Below are positions 23,293 through 35,649 of a stretch of 64,000 nucleotides of DNA, one piece after another. The notes below the pieces were generated by a model. It was not told the origin of the DNA. It was given only the letters and a program-made list of their open reading frames with translations, and searched no databases. Source of the stretch: Haliclona indistincta (Eukaryota > Porifera > Demospongiae > Haplosclerida > Chalinidae); contig OZ024787.1 in the NCBI GenBank assembly GCA_964017065.1, forward strand, positions 10,892,989-10,956,988, given 5' to 3'. The translations under genes were made by a program, and so were the position numbers. Positions within the stretch are counted from its first letter, which is position 1. Every line of letters begins with the position of its first letter.

Positions 23293-24266
23293 GCTACATT
23301 CTCTCAAAGGTCACGTACATGGGTTCATTTTTAGTGTAATAACGTGTAACAGATTATGAGTCTACCACTTCACATACTCCATTTTTATGACATCATTACA
23401 TCCTGTTGATTGGACCCTGCGGGGAAATAAGTTTCTCGGCGGAAATTTTGTTACTGATTTCAGATCAGTAGCTACTGTTTTGACTAGTTCAGGTTTGACT
23501 ACTAGGCCTAAAATTTGTCTATAAACGTCTGAAATAAAGCCTAGTTCACCACCAGTCGCATCACGGCAGTGCCGCCGTCGCGTCGCAAGAAATAGAACGG
23601 AACTCGTTTCTATCCTCGACGCATTGTGAACGATTTGCCGCGTAGCTTAGCTTTGCGATCACTTCATTTTTTGTAGACCTACAAGATGGACGTTATAGCA
23701 GAAGAAGAAATACGATTGAGAAATAAGTATCAGTAAATGAACTGTGCATGCACAGTTCAGCTATGCATGCACCTGTATCAGGTGTGGGCGTGGCTTGTCT
23801 AATGTGCATGGGTGGGCTCAGAATGAATATACGCAAGATCTTGCATAGATATTTCAAGACCCGGTGGAGTGTGACGTCGACCAAATCAAAAGCATGACAC
23901 TCAACTGAATTTGATTGAGAGATTGTCTTTGAGAGATTGTCATGGATTAGTTGCTTGCACAACCCTGTACCATAGTCTCCCACTGGGACACGTATCCAAT
24001 ACTCAAGCTTGAACAATCAACGGCTATAAATCTCCACTGAGTGCAGTAATGTGCAGTGCCTATCAGTTGTGCTGGGAAACGTAGTTAGGCTAGTACACGC
24101 TTCAAGTGTACATGTGCAATAACCTGATCATTATTATTGCCGGTCGGCAATGATATGTAGGGATGACTTCGAACTAAGATGGCAGCTACTCATGTGAGAA
24201 AGTGAGTTATCGCAAATAAAGATATGACATAATTAAATGCAAGTTAATTTAGTGCAAATCATTCGC

Positions 24267-24318
24267 CTTTTTTAATGATCACTGACAGAGTAAGAATGAT
24301 AGCAGTGATGAAATTCAT
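24267..24318 (-). pseudogene. Orphan receptor signal-peptide exon with dead splice donor
   Basis: MNFITAIILTLSVIIKK matches the leaders of the long receptors, but the GTGAGT donor is changed (AAAAAAGGCGAATG). No ectodomain follows; instead a repeat end at 24133 follows. Paired ETS-type boxes remain upstream at 24627 and 24667. Confidence 0.65.
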
Positions 24319-24626
24319 AAATAATTAATTTTGTATTCACTGATTATATGATTATTCTGCAGCAAGTAATTCAGGGTCAAGTTTTACTGAGATACTTAAT
24401 TGAAAGATTATTTAATAGCAAGAATTGTGAGTTTTGACTATTTCAGTGAATGTTTTAATTGACTTAACAGTACATTGTACAATTGTAGCTCTGATATCAT
24501 ATGGCACGGCCACCATGAAGTGATTTGAATATAATCTTCCTAACATGGAAGCTCAAGAGTTTGGCATTTATTTTATCATGATGGTGAATTTAGCTTAAAC
24601 CACATTCCCATCACTGAGTGTAAATA

Positions 24627-24674
24627 CAGGAAGTGTGTAGTAAAACGTTGATAATGCAGAGGTGGAACACTTCC
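24627..24674. promoter_or_regulatory. Paired ETS-type boxes of the orphan receptor promoter
   Basis: CAGGAAGTG and, about 40 bp away, CACTTCC in opposite orientation. This matches the arrangement upstream of the intact receptors at 35650 and 53582. Confidence 0.4.
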
Positions 24675-25367
24675 TAATTATTTTTGTGATGGTATTTGTC
24701 ACTGACGTCAGCAACAAAGTGTGCTCCTTACCATGATCCTAGCTACTAACTTGATCCTTCACGATAGCTTGCACCTGCATCTTTAATTTTATATAAACCC
24801 AGGCTGACTTTATTTGGTGCTTCGCATTAGTAACAATAACGTTAGTAGTAAATTTAAAGCAATATTATGGCTTTTGAACATTGGTTTAGTGCAGTGCAGG
24901 AGCCTTGCAAGAACCCTTATAATGGCATTGTTGGGATATTGAGCAGGTGTACTTCCTGCACCAATATGAGGTTTCAAATTAACCAGGTTTCATCTACAGA
25001 GACTAGAGGAATACTCCCTGTGCTCTTAAAATTCCTCTGAAGTTTGAAATCTTTCCCATTATCTCAAACCTAGGACTTTTAGCAGACATCATGCTCTATA
25101 GTCTCATGAAAGTCAAATCCTCAAGCATGTTATTGTAAAAAATAAGCAACCATGCATGTATTCAAATTGACAAGCAAATCATTTTAAACATTAAGGATAG
25201 CTCCCAGGCTATGATAAGGTAGATAAAGCATGGTGCTGCTAAATGAGTAATCACTATTGTCAATTGCAAAGTGGACAAAAATGTTTGGTTTCAATGCATA
25301 AACTATGTGATTAAGTTTGTTTGTCATATGTCGTGATGAACAAGAATCGTATCATTGTCCTCATCCT

Positions 25368-28300
25368 TTAATAGTATTCTGAATCACTAGAATTTTCATA
25401 CTCCTGCAAATCTTGATTACTGTTACTTGGCAGTACTTGTTCATATACTACATCGAGACTAGTTTCAACATGATCAGTAGCGGACAGCTGGTTAACTTGA
25501 CCATAAGCCACGTTATCATCCATTTTAATCACAGGAGTGTTTGTGTCGGTTTGTTGGTTAACAATAGACTGATCGACAGTTTCGTGATCAGTAGCAGACA
25601 GTTGGTTGGTGACTATGAGACCATAAGCCATGTTCTCATTCATGCTAATCACAAGAATAGCGTCTTGTCTATTAGCAGTAGACTGATCAATGTGACCGCA
25701 TGATAAGTTGTCTTTTATGCTGTGAACTGTGTCTTGCTCAATTGCGGCATAGTCATATTCGGGTTCAAGTTCCTCCTCATGAGCACCTACATACATTGCA
25801 TGAGTAACAAGTTAAAATTGTGATAATTTATGTAGTACTAGGCCATGCATGCAGTGTGAAATGGAGTATGATAATACTTGCTTGCATGAAATTGATGAAT
25901 GTTTCTAGCACAACATAATACCTCTTTTGCTTATCTTTCTCTTGAGTCGTTTATGCAAACTATAGACCAGTATCAAAATTACTACAACTGTAAACAAAAG
26001 AGCACACACTACAGCAAGAACTGTTATGATAATAATTAATATTGAATATTTATTATCTGTAGTAGGCTCTGTTGTGAGTACAACTGTGGACGTTACTGCT
26101 GGATAACTGGCTCTTCTGTGAAGAATTAGAATGAAATACGGGTAAAAATGATGTCATAATGCGCATTTTTAAAGACCTAGTTTGTGCAGTATTTATGATA
26201 GCAAATGATAATGGTGTGGGAGAAGTGAGCTGTACTGAAGCAATACTTGACTCGATAAGAACTACAGAGAGTAAAGCAGAACAAGACGAGTGTGAAGACA
26301 AAGATAGGAATGGTGATTGTATAAGCAAGATATTGAGAGTCAGTTGTGGTTTGGGAGCTTTGTGTTATTGTAGAGAGACTGTTTGTGATTGTAGTGATGG
26401 GAATAACTGATGGGCTCTTAGTAGTGGTGGCTAGTGAATCACCTGGAGTGCTGCTACTGCTGCTACTATGGATTGCAGTCAGGGTGTCATACAGGATTTT
26501 CTGCCAGGGGGGAAACACAACATTAGGGGTAAGGGGCTGTGCCCCCAGATGCTGACGGGCATATACACTATTAGACAACTCTCATTGCCATTTAGTCTGA
26601 ATTAGATACACAATTTATTTATAAATGAGTTATAGCCACAATAAATAGGGTGTTATCAAGAGTACATAATACGAAGAGAGTATCGAACGCCGTATTGCCC
26701 CATACAAACACTGTCTGCGAAGTAACGTGACACGCACGTGCGACAATGACGCAAACGGACAACGGCCCGCCTAGTTGTGACGCATAGCTAAGTAAGGCAT
26801 GCAGTAGGCACGCCTCTTGTACGCGTGGATACGGCTGGCGATCATCATGGACCTAGTCCTAGATTATGAAGAAGGCATGCTTGAGGAAGAAACTCAGATT
26901 GGTGCAGAAGTAGAACTAAGCACAGACGATGGTTTGTCCGTTGAAACGACATCAAACTGAAGTTTTTCGTCGTATAGTTTCTCTGACCAGCTTGAGCAAG
27001 TCTTGTCAGACTTAGCGGTGGACACGCGGCAAGATCGTCATGAAGCGACGTTCTTTTGGTAGCGGGGAGCGATCCGTCGAGTGAGCTACCTGATCTTTTA
27101 GCCATCACGAAGCATGCAGCATTGAGAAACAGTTATCGCTGACTGAGTGACGTCGTGGCAGTTGCATTGAAATGCGCTACGTCACAACACGTAAACTTTC
27201 TCACGTGCGTGTCACGTTACTTCGCAGACAGTGTTTGTATGGGGCTATTGGCGTTCGATACTCTCTGTTCATAATATACTCTTGGTGTTATCATTTGGTG
27301 AATTTTTAGGGGGAATCCCAGGGCACCCGCCACTGTATGAAACCCTGGCAGTGGAGATGGTGGTGCTACAACAGAGGTTGTGCTGGGCTCAGGACAAGAA
27401 GATAAACTGGAATGTGTGCAAACTCGTGGTAAAGAGAATGTTATACTTAAATCCCAGTGTGCCTATGAAAATAAGTATGGTGATTGTACATAATTATTGA
27501 ACCATGAACTTGTGACATCTGACATGATTGTCTTACCAGAAGTTGAGACAACTGGCAAGTTACTGGTGACCAGAGCATTGGTTGATGAAGAAAAGAATAT
27601 TTCGATTGCATTAGAAGAAGGTGCAAGAGTTGATGATGGTGGAGCTGCTGCAGCAAGAGTTGAGGTCACTGCCTCTGGAGTGGAAGAGGTGGGTGGACCA
27701 GGCGTGCTGGATGGAGGGATCGGAGTGGAGCTGCTCAGAGCTGTTGTTGATGAAAGTGCAGCTGGTGAACTGGTTGGTGGTGGAGCTGTAATAAAGAGTG
27801 AAACTAGAGTTCCAATGAACACATACCCGTGCACTGAGCTAAGATCAATAATAGTAGTACACGACCACTCCAGCATTACTGCAACAGCTAGTCCATAGAC
27901 AGCTTCAGATAAATTGATGATAGCATAGCTACTCATAGAATTTATTGCACCGTTAACATTTAATTAGCACATCACAGAAGGCCTCGGTACTATCCTATGA
28001 TCCAAGGCCTCAAGAAATTTAACGATGGCTTTGTCGTTCTTCAGTTCGCAACGCATCGGTGTATGACACATGTGAGATTGAGTGCAAAGCAGTCCGAGCA
28101 GCACTAGGTGAAAAGCTCGCATGAATGCCTGCGCAGATGGCAGCTGAGCTTCCCTTTGTAGTTTTAGCTTCGTAGCTTTTCGCACCACTAAAGAAAATTC
28201 ACGGATAGTTACATCGATCGTCAGACTCATAGTTGTCACAGGCCAGGGCGAGCTCGTCACTCCCGCGCAATGTCTAACACTGCACGCGTTGCTGATATTG

Positions 28301-29247
28301 TTACATTTTTGATGCCTATCGATAGGAAAGCGAACTGCACGCAGAAACTCTGCCTGCACGAACACTCTTGGCTAGAAAAATATAAGAGTCATGAATATCA
28401 TTGATTGGTTACCCGCCTATAGTTGTACGGGACTGGAGTGATACGTGATACGCGACTGCAACTGGAGTCACAGCAGTGACGTGAATAGCGACCTCCAAGG
28501 CCACCGTAGTGTTTGATTGGTTGCAGTGTAGCAAGATCTTATAAAACCACAGTAACTCTCCTGCATCATTACTGCACACAGGTACTAATTCACATGTATT
28601 ATCTTAGACTCACCAAACTGCACAGCAACAAGAGGTACTAGCCGAGACGCTGGAGAGTATTTGTTGAAATCAGTAATGAATACTTGAGGCAGAAGTGAGA
28701 CTTGCAAATAATATGTGCTGGTTTTTCCAACTCCAACATCTTTAGAATGAAGTAAAATCGCTGGCAGCTGTGGAATATGTATACCAAGCACATCTCCTGG
28801 TAACACAGAGATAGGAGTTGGTAGAACATATTGATACAATGATGGCCCAGAGCCTTGCAGTATGCTGGTGTTTCCAATATTAGCAACTCGAATGTATGAA
28901 TCAAACTGCCGCCTCCACACTTGAAGTTGAGGTAAATTTTCAGCTATACTAACGGGATCATTATTTTCAACTGCTACAAACGACCAGGACGTGATGTTTT
29001 GAGGTTCAGTGAAGTTAATGCTTGGGAAGAGCACCTGTAGACGGTTCGGTGTGATCACTCCTTCGTTGTTCTCCGCGGCTCTTTCCACCTCCTCCAGAGA
29101 GAAAAACCCGTTAGTAGACGCAGAACAAAGACCTGCAGGACAAGGAAACAGTATCTCTGAGACTCAACACACAACGCGAGTCGTACCTTGAAGATGACAC
29201 AGAAACAAAACAAAGAGAAGCGACCATCTTGTCCCGCAGTCAGCCAT
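25368..29247 (-). pseudogene. Receptor with type-2 ectodomain and ITIM-like tail, stalk exon broken by a transposon
   Basis: Exons: signal 29187-29247 (MADCGTRWSLLFVLFLC), ectodomain 28614-29132, Ser/Thr/Ala/Pro stalk 27537-27785, a second stalk exon interrupted by the 868-bp insertion at 26480-27347, transmembrane exon about 25925-26115 and tail 25368 to about 25796. The ectodomain is diverged but shares with the long receptors the LQVLFP, ITSW, LQVWR and V-x-PGDVLGI positions. The tail has NMAYGLI, VAYGQV and VVYEQV; the last two fit the ITIM pattern. Besides the insertion, the second stalk exon is frameshifted and meets a stop, so no full-length product is expected. Signal, ectodomain and tail exons remain clean, which suggests recent loss or a defective allele. 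Confidence 0.75.
26480..27347. mobile_element. hAT-like nonautonomous element inserted in a receptor stalk exon
   Basis: Ends CAGGGTGTCATACAG and (reverse) CAGGGTTTCATACAG, flanked by the 5-bp duplication GCAGT (26475-26479 and 27348-27352). A second, longer inverted repeat of about 80 bp lies inside (about 26652-26736 and 27200-27283). CAGGG termini are common in hAT elements and a subset makes 5-bp duplications. No transposase frame is seen; the 87-codon internal frame is unremarkable. Confidence 0.85.
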
Positions 29248-29524
29248 AGCGTCGTTGTCTTTACCTAGCTATCGTAAATGACTGTTGAAGGCTGGACAGA
29301 CGCTGACATCAACTTGTTGCACAATCGATAGCGTTTTGCGATTAAAGACATAATAGCGGTTACTTATTAACGTTTGGCAGTTATTTAATGAGATTCATGC
29401 TCGTTAACAGTCATTATTACTGCGAAACCACAGCTATGCATGCAGAATGAATCTCATTACAGTTGAATTTTAACGTGACCTAAATTTATCGTTTTTGACC
29501 TCACTCGCTAAAAACGCTAATAAT

Positions 29525-29777
29525 CAGTGGCGGATCTAGGGTAGATCCAGAGGTGCTCGCGAACCCCCCTTTGGTTTACACAACATAACTAGGGGTTGTC
29601 CCACATTCACCACGTGCAAGGCTGTAGTCAGCTGGCTAAACTAAGAAGCGAATAAGAAATTCAACGCAAATAGACGAGGTTTTGACAGGAAGTGGGCGTG
29701 GTTTTCAAAAATTGCGTCCGCGCAAGCGCGCCCATTCAACTGAGAACCCCCATTCTCCAATCCTAGATCCGCCACTG
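29525..29777. mobile_element. MITE with CAGTGGCGGATCTAGG termini
   Basis: 253 bp with perfect ends CAGTGGCGGATCTAGG/CCTAGATCCGCCACTG and a 5-bp duplication ATAAT (29520-29524, 29778-29782). The same duplication length as the element at 26480 suggests one transposase group. Confidence 0.85.
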
Positions 29778-30362
29778 ATAATAGTTACTGGTTTTAAGGT
29801 ACGGCTTAGCCTATTAATACTAATCTTTGTGATATTCTCTCGCGAATAATTATCTCATGTGTCTTTTGTGCTACTGGTCTCAAATTTGCGTCCTCTTTTG
29901 CCAGTGAGTAGCTCAGTGCAATTGGTCACACTGATCAAGATGCTCCTCCCACTTCGGAAGTGAAGCCAATAAAGAAATTTTCAGTGATTGCTAGACACCA
30001 TTTTAGTCAAACTGGTACATTTTTGTGTTACTGATTAATTCTTAGTGTTGTTACTAGATGCATTGTGGTGCAAGAGTTTTAGCTGACATGAAAATAAAAT
30101 AGTAAATGATTTGTAAACATGTACTCGTGCACTTTAGTGTTTATGTCTCATCATGTACATGGTTATGACATTATTGTAGCTACATGCAATAAAACATACA
30201 TGTGTACAGTCATGCATGTTCAACTGTGACCTCAATTTCATGCAAATTAAATTAAAAAATGGAGTCAGAAAATGCCATTTTATTGTCACATGATTTCAAA
30301 TTGAATTGGCGTGTATAAGCTGATGATATCAAAATTTACACAATAATATAATAATATCATCA

Positions 30363-31534
30363 TTGTCTGGCAACACTTGTAAAATAGTTGATTTCATTGT
30401 CAGTTCTTGTTACAGAAAGCTCAAGAAGTGCCTGTGGTTGATCATTGGCTGCAGGAAGGACAACTCTAGCTTGAGTTACTGGTGCCATGTATTTCTGATT
30501 TCTCTAGCTCTCATCAATCTGATATACAATAATCGGGAAAAAAATCACCGAAAGTATTGTCACTGGTATGATTAAGATCTTACTGTCCACAAGAATAGTA
30601 TAGTAATATACCTCAAAGGACAGTTTGAATTTGCCTTGAAATGAGAAATAATTATAATTGAGTTTAATCTAGTATTATCAAGTTACATAACTTTAATAAA
30701 TACCTGATCTTGTGTTATAATTACCCGTGCGCAGTATGCGCGAGGGTTATGCGTTTGTGTCCGTCTATATGTGTGTCGTCAAAAAACACGCTTGTTTACG
30801 TCTCACCGCTTGAAAATCTCCACGAAAACACTCTCTGCAGCTTTTTCACTGAATTTATAGTCCTATGAAGACGTTTTCTATGCTGGCAAGCCTTGCTCAA
30901 GCGGCTAATCCATGGCTTTCTAAAGCTACGTTGTCCTTGTAAGAGCACTTACGGTATTGTGGGTGTGTCACCCAACCTCCTATCCGTCGATGTCCTCACT
31001 CAGTCTCACATGTCGATGTTCTCACTCAGTCTCACATGTACCGTACGTCAGAGCCATTAAACTTCTTGAGGCCTATAGGCTATAGCTACGGTATCAGTCT
31101 ATCTTGAGGCCTTCTGTGATGTGCCAATCAACTGTTAGTGCATAATAATTATGCAATCATCTATTTTTCTGGAGCTGTCTATGGGCTAACTTAACATGCG
31201 TGTTGCAGTAATGCTGGAGTACTCGTGTTTAGCCCATAGCTCAGCGCACGGGTATGTGTTCATTAGAACTCTAGTTACCTCTGCAGTTGGGTTAGTGAGC
31301 TTTTCTAATGATGGTAAAAAAGAAAAGAAAGAAAATTATAGTAAGTTGTAACATGCACTGTGCTTTACTGATAACTACGTACATCAAAAGTTCAAAAGTG
31401 CCATGAGGCTATTTAGCACTTTTCCTGCAGACTAGGAAGTATCACAGCAGCCCATACTTACCTACATTAGAAGTTAGCCCTTCAGAAGCACAAACAATCA
31501 GTAGCAGAAGACTTGTGTACTGCAGTTTCATTTT
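30363..31534 (-). pseudogene. Broken short receptor, split by a MITE
   Basis: The signal exon near 31460-31534 (leader MKLQYTSLLLLIVC, identical to the 21627 paralogue) still has its GTAAGT donor. The tiny middle exon is interrupted by the 529-bp element at 30724-31252. The transmembrane/tail exon (30363 to about 30640) keeps recognisable sequence but has frameshifts, including a lost region in the middle of the tail. It is clearly a duplicate of 21627-22253. Confidence 0.8.
30724..31252. mobile_element. Tc1/mariner-like MITE (CCCGTGCGC ends, TA duplication)
   Basis: Inverted ends CCCGTGCGC/GCGCACGGG are flanked by TA on both sides. Related, older sequence lies in the introns of the type-2 receptors (27826-28100 and about 58520-58700), and part of it near 58970-59000. 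No transposase is present. Confidence 0.65.
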
Positions 31535-31734
31535 TGGCAGCTGATACAAGGTTCTGTTTTTGGCTTTCCATCAGCTTGTGTTGTAAGCCTGGTGAATTGT
31601 TGCTGATTTCACAGTCCAAAGTTTACTGTGTCAGATCTTAGTGCCACTGACACTTATCTACATAGAAACCTTTCATCAACATCATGGTGACCATATGCAT
31701 GGCCACTGGGGAAATACATACCTAAGTAAAAAGG

Positions 31735-32894
31735 ACACAAACAAGAAAATTAAGAAAGGTTTCTATCGAAATCAAAAGGATGTAGGGTTGTGAAATCTAT
31801 TTCTGGTTCATAATGTAAACTGCAATGTAACAAGGAACTATCATGGAATGGTAACACGATTGACTTTTTAATAGACCATCGATTCCTATGTCAGTGGCTG
31901 CTGCGGTTGACCTAGTAGTTGCTGTTGACTGCTGACACCTGACGTGCATTCAGCTTGTGTACAGCCACCGATGTAGGGATCTATATGGTCTGTTAACAAG
32001 TCAATCGTGTTACCATTCTATGCTTGTTCCTTGTTAGTTTACATTGTGAGCCAGTGGTAGATTTTAGAACCCTACATCCTTTTGATTTCGATAGAAATCT
32101 TTTTAATTTTCTTGTTTGTGTCCTTGTTACTTTTTAGTGAAGTCTTTGTTTCCACCATTAGTTTAGTTTTCCTGTTGTTGATGGCTTTTCCTTATTATTA
32201 ACAATTTAAACTTGTAGCTAAAAAAAATTGTTATGCTGTACATACCAGTTCGCCTACGCATACATGCAAGCATACGAGCCCCGCCCATACTAGTCAGTAG
32301 ATCTGTACGATTATCTGACAAGCGCAGAATGGTGATCCTATACGATCTTACCGTTCTTCGAAGTTCGAAGACTCCTGACAGATATGTGTTCTCCGTGATC
32401 CATACAGCATGGAGATACTCAAGCTAGTGTTTGGTCACGTGCGCTAACGTCACATGCGCATTGCGCAATCACAATAATGGCGTCTAACACTTAGATCACG
32501 ATTGAGAAATCGCAGAATTATATCGCCGTTTCGCTACAGAAAAACAATGTTCGAAAGGCACTTGCCAGGAGAATTTCACGACTGTTCCTGGTTGTTTTGG
32601 TCTCGGTACTGCTCGCGTAAAGGCGCCAGAAGCGCTGAAGAAAGGGGAAGAAACCGAAGATAACGAAAGTCGATTTTCACCGTTTCCAGGTTCGTCACTT
32701 TAGTAACAATTTCGAGCTATATCCTTGCTACTGTAAGATGAGGCAACTCCAGATAGCAGATTTAAGTGTCATTGGACGTATAAAATTCATCACCAGGTGA
32801 AATATCAGCGTTTGATCGCTAATACATTTTATGTAGCCGCCATCTTGTTTTTCCGTTCAACCCTACTTAGGGAGGCACTACCGTGCCTCCCTAA
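31735..32894 (+). mobile_element. Foldback element, copy 1
   Basis: About 1.16 kb. The left end is a ~140-bp arm (from TTTCTATCGAAATCAAAAGG) that returns inverted about 230 bp later, giving a long hairpin; the right end is a short perfect hairpin GGGAGGCAC...GTGCCTCCC. The middle is conserved between copies but has no convincing protein. The duplicated locus at 22434 lacks it, so it inserted after that duplication. Confidence 0.8.
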
Positions 32895-33039
32895 TAACCA
32901 CAATGTTGACTTGTACCAAACAAAACAAAATTGACATTAGGTGGCATTGTGATAATTCTAGCAGGTTTATCACTAACTTTTGTATTGCTCTGGTTTAGTG
33001 CTCAAATTGAGGTCAGTGTACATCAAGTATTACTTAATG

Positions 33040-33182
33040 TAGGTAAGGAGTGCTCTACGTGATTTATGGCACGAGGGGTGTGGTCGAGTGGCTGATAAAG
33101 CACGAGGCGAAGCCGAGTGCTTTATCAGACACGAGACCACAGCCCGAGTGCCATAAATCACGTAGAGCACTCCTTACCTATA
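33040..33182. repeat. ~143-bp near-perfect palindrome
   Basis: TAGGTAAGGAGTGCTCTACG and its reverse complement bound a nearly symmetrical sequence centred near 33112. It can fold into one long hairpin, and is likely a MITE. Confidence 0.75.
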
Positions 33183-33189
33183 TTAAGTG

Positions 33190-33379
33190 GTTTAAAGTAT
33201 ATGCCGCGGCTGGCTGTAACGCTATAACCGAGTGAATTTCTTTAGCCGCTTGGCACGTGCTTTATGGAAATTAAAGCACGTCAATGTCACGCTGATATTG
33301 TACGGTGGGCTGGGTTCACGAAATACGTGATTTACAGGAAGCGCGGTGCCTTTGATTCCGCCCACGCATATACTTTAAC
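33190..33379. mobile_element. Probable MITE with AAAGTATATGC termini
   Basis: Imperfect inverted ends GTTTAAAGTATATGC and GCATATACTTTAAC enclose about 190 bp next to the palindrome at 33040. The duplicated copy of this locus at 22600 lacks both. The target duplication is unclear. Confidence 0.45.
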
Positions 33380-33670
33380 AATCATTAATCAGTGACCAAG
33401 TCTCTGTATTTTGTAAAGCTATAGCTTTGCACACTTTGCAGATTATTAGGTGCACACACCTAGTTGCATTCTCTCAAAGGTAGATGGGTTCATGGGTTAA
33501 ATTCTTAATTGACTTAACAGTACAATTGTAGCTCTGATATCATATGGCACCATACCGGGTATGAAGTGATTTGAATATAACATCCTAACATGGAAGCTCA
33601 GGAGTTCCATTTATCATGATGGTGAATTTAGCTTAAACCACATTCCCATCACTGAGTGTACATGTAAATG

Positions 33671-33728
33671 CAGGAAGTGGGGTTACATGCGTAGTAAAAT
33701 GTTGATAATGCAGAGGTGGAACACTTCC
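33671..33728. promoter_or_regulatory. Orphan paired ETS-type boxes
   Basis: CAGGAAGTGGGG at 33671 and ACACTTCCT at 33721 match the spacing of the receptor promoters. No signal exon follows on the minus strand, so this is a relic promoter from the segmental duplication. Confidence 0.4.
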
Positions 33729-34590
33729 TAATTATTATTGTGATGGTATTGTCACTGACGTCAGCAACAAAGTGTGCCGGCCCCTTACCATGATCCTAAT
33801 TAGATCATGCTACTAACGAGTGAGGTCAAAAACGCTAAATTTAGGTCACGCTAAAATTCAACTGTAATGAGATTCAAGTGGTCGCTAAACATACTGGTTT
33901 TAAGGTAGTATCAATGACGATAGTAGTAAATTTTAAGGAATATATGGCTTTTGAACATTGCTTTAGTGCAGTGCAGGAGCCTTACAAGAACCCTTATAAT
34001 GCATTGTTGGAGATATTGAGTAGGTGTACTTCTTGCATCAATATGAGGTTTCAAATTAACCGGGTTTCATCTACAGAGACTAGAGGAGCCAGAGAATACT
34101 CCCAGAGCCCTTCAAATTTCTCTGAAGTTTGAAATCTTCCCAAGATCTCATACCCAGGACCCGGGCGATTGTTGTGAGACAATGAACTATCACACTATGC
34201 TGGTATAGTGGTAGTGCTTTGACAGCAAAAGCCTGATCAAATCAGGATATATACTGTGACGACAGAGTCGTGTACTACAAACAATATTGTTAACAGAAGA
34301 AGGATGTCATGCAGTGCTGATGTAATATGCTAGAGTAAGGCTTTACTACGATACTATTACAGAGCAAAAATCTAATTCAAACACAACTTCACACAAATAT
34401 TGTCATATGTGGACTCATGCTTATAGCATCTATACTTGGTAAGACGGAGTGATGGCTGATTATTAGGTGTCGTATTATATCACTATTGTGCTGAATCGTT
34501 ATGCCCTTATCATTGGAGAGAAGGGATATACGATTAGTAAGCAAAATTAACGTTTTACTTCTGTATAGCCCAGCCAGTTAATATCAAAAT

Positions 34591-35189
34591 TTACACATAT
34601 AAATTATTCTCATTAGGCAACACTTGTAAGTAGTTGGTTTCATTCTCAGTTTTTCTTACAGTCTGTGGTTGAGCATTGGCTGCAGAGAAGACAAGACTAT
34701 AGCTTGTGTTACAATATACTAGTGATGGCGTACATGTGACTGTGATGTTTGTAGCTCTTGTCAATCTGATATACAATAATCGGAAGAAAATCACAGAAAG
34801 TATTGTCACTGGTAGGATTAAGATCACCACTGTCCACAAGAATAGAAGTAGCATGCCTATCTCAAGTGACAGAACATTTTCTTAAAAAGAGAAAGGTACT
34901 AACATCATGATATAGCACATGACATCACTATTATACCTGATGGTGTATTATACTCCGGCATTGAAGTTGGCTTAGAGAATTTTCCTGCTGACACTATTCA
35001 GTAACAAAATTAACTGTGCTTTAGATAGCGATAGCTAGCTACATAAACATTGCTATCAGTATGTAATACTGTATCACTTCTCCAGCAGAATAATTATGAA
35101 TTCACCAAGCAGCCACACTTACCTTCATTAGTCAAGCCTTCAGTACCACAAATAATCAGTAGCAAAAGACTAGTGTACTGCAGTTTCAT
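34591..35189 (-). CDS. Short single-pass membrane protein, third intact copy
   Basis: Exons 35123-35189, 34937-34984 and 34591-34880 (phase-1 joins) sum to 405 nt, 134 aa. Leader MKLQYTSLLLLIIC, ~25 extracellular residues, a transmembrane segment nearly identical to its paralogues, and a tail with NYLQVLP and a terminal NNLYV. The residue two before the first tyrosine is Thr, so the strict ITIM pattern is lost compared with 21627-22253. It lies just downstream of the long receptor at 35650 on the same strand. Confidence 0.8.
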
Positions 35190-35649
35190 TTTTGGCAGCG
35201 GATACAAGGTTCTGCTTTTGGCTCGCTATCAGATGCAGTTTACGATAATAAGGTGAATTGTTGTTTATTTACAGTCAAAAGTTTATATTAGAGTTGGAAC
35301 ATAGTTTATCATCATTATGGTGACCATGTTTACCTACTAGGAAAACGACCACACAGTGACAAAAGTGATTATGGCACAAGCAAGCGTAATGTTTTGCACT
35401 TTGTCTACACTATCAAATTATGATGTTCAACTGCATGTTTGAAACTGTTTTGATAACAAAAATTAAGTTTACAAATCACATAAAATTATTTAAAGGTGCA
35501 TGTCAAACACCGCACACAGTGTGATAATTCTTAAGTTGTAACAATTGACAGGTTACTAATTATTACTATAATGTCATTGGTTTTTCTAAGCATTCTCACT
35601 ACCTTCAGCATACAATATTGCTACATTAAACTTGTGTTCATGTACATTT

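Noticed and set aside
26845..27108. 87-codon frame inside the hAT-like element
   Set aside because: No transposase motif, and the opposite strand is equally open; likely chance.
32233..32427. 64-codon frame in foldback copy 1
   Set aside because: Not open in the other copies.
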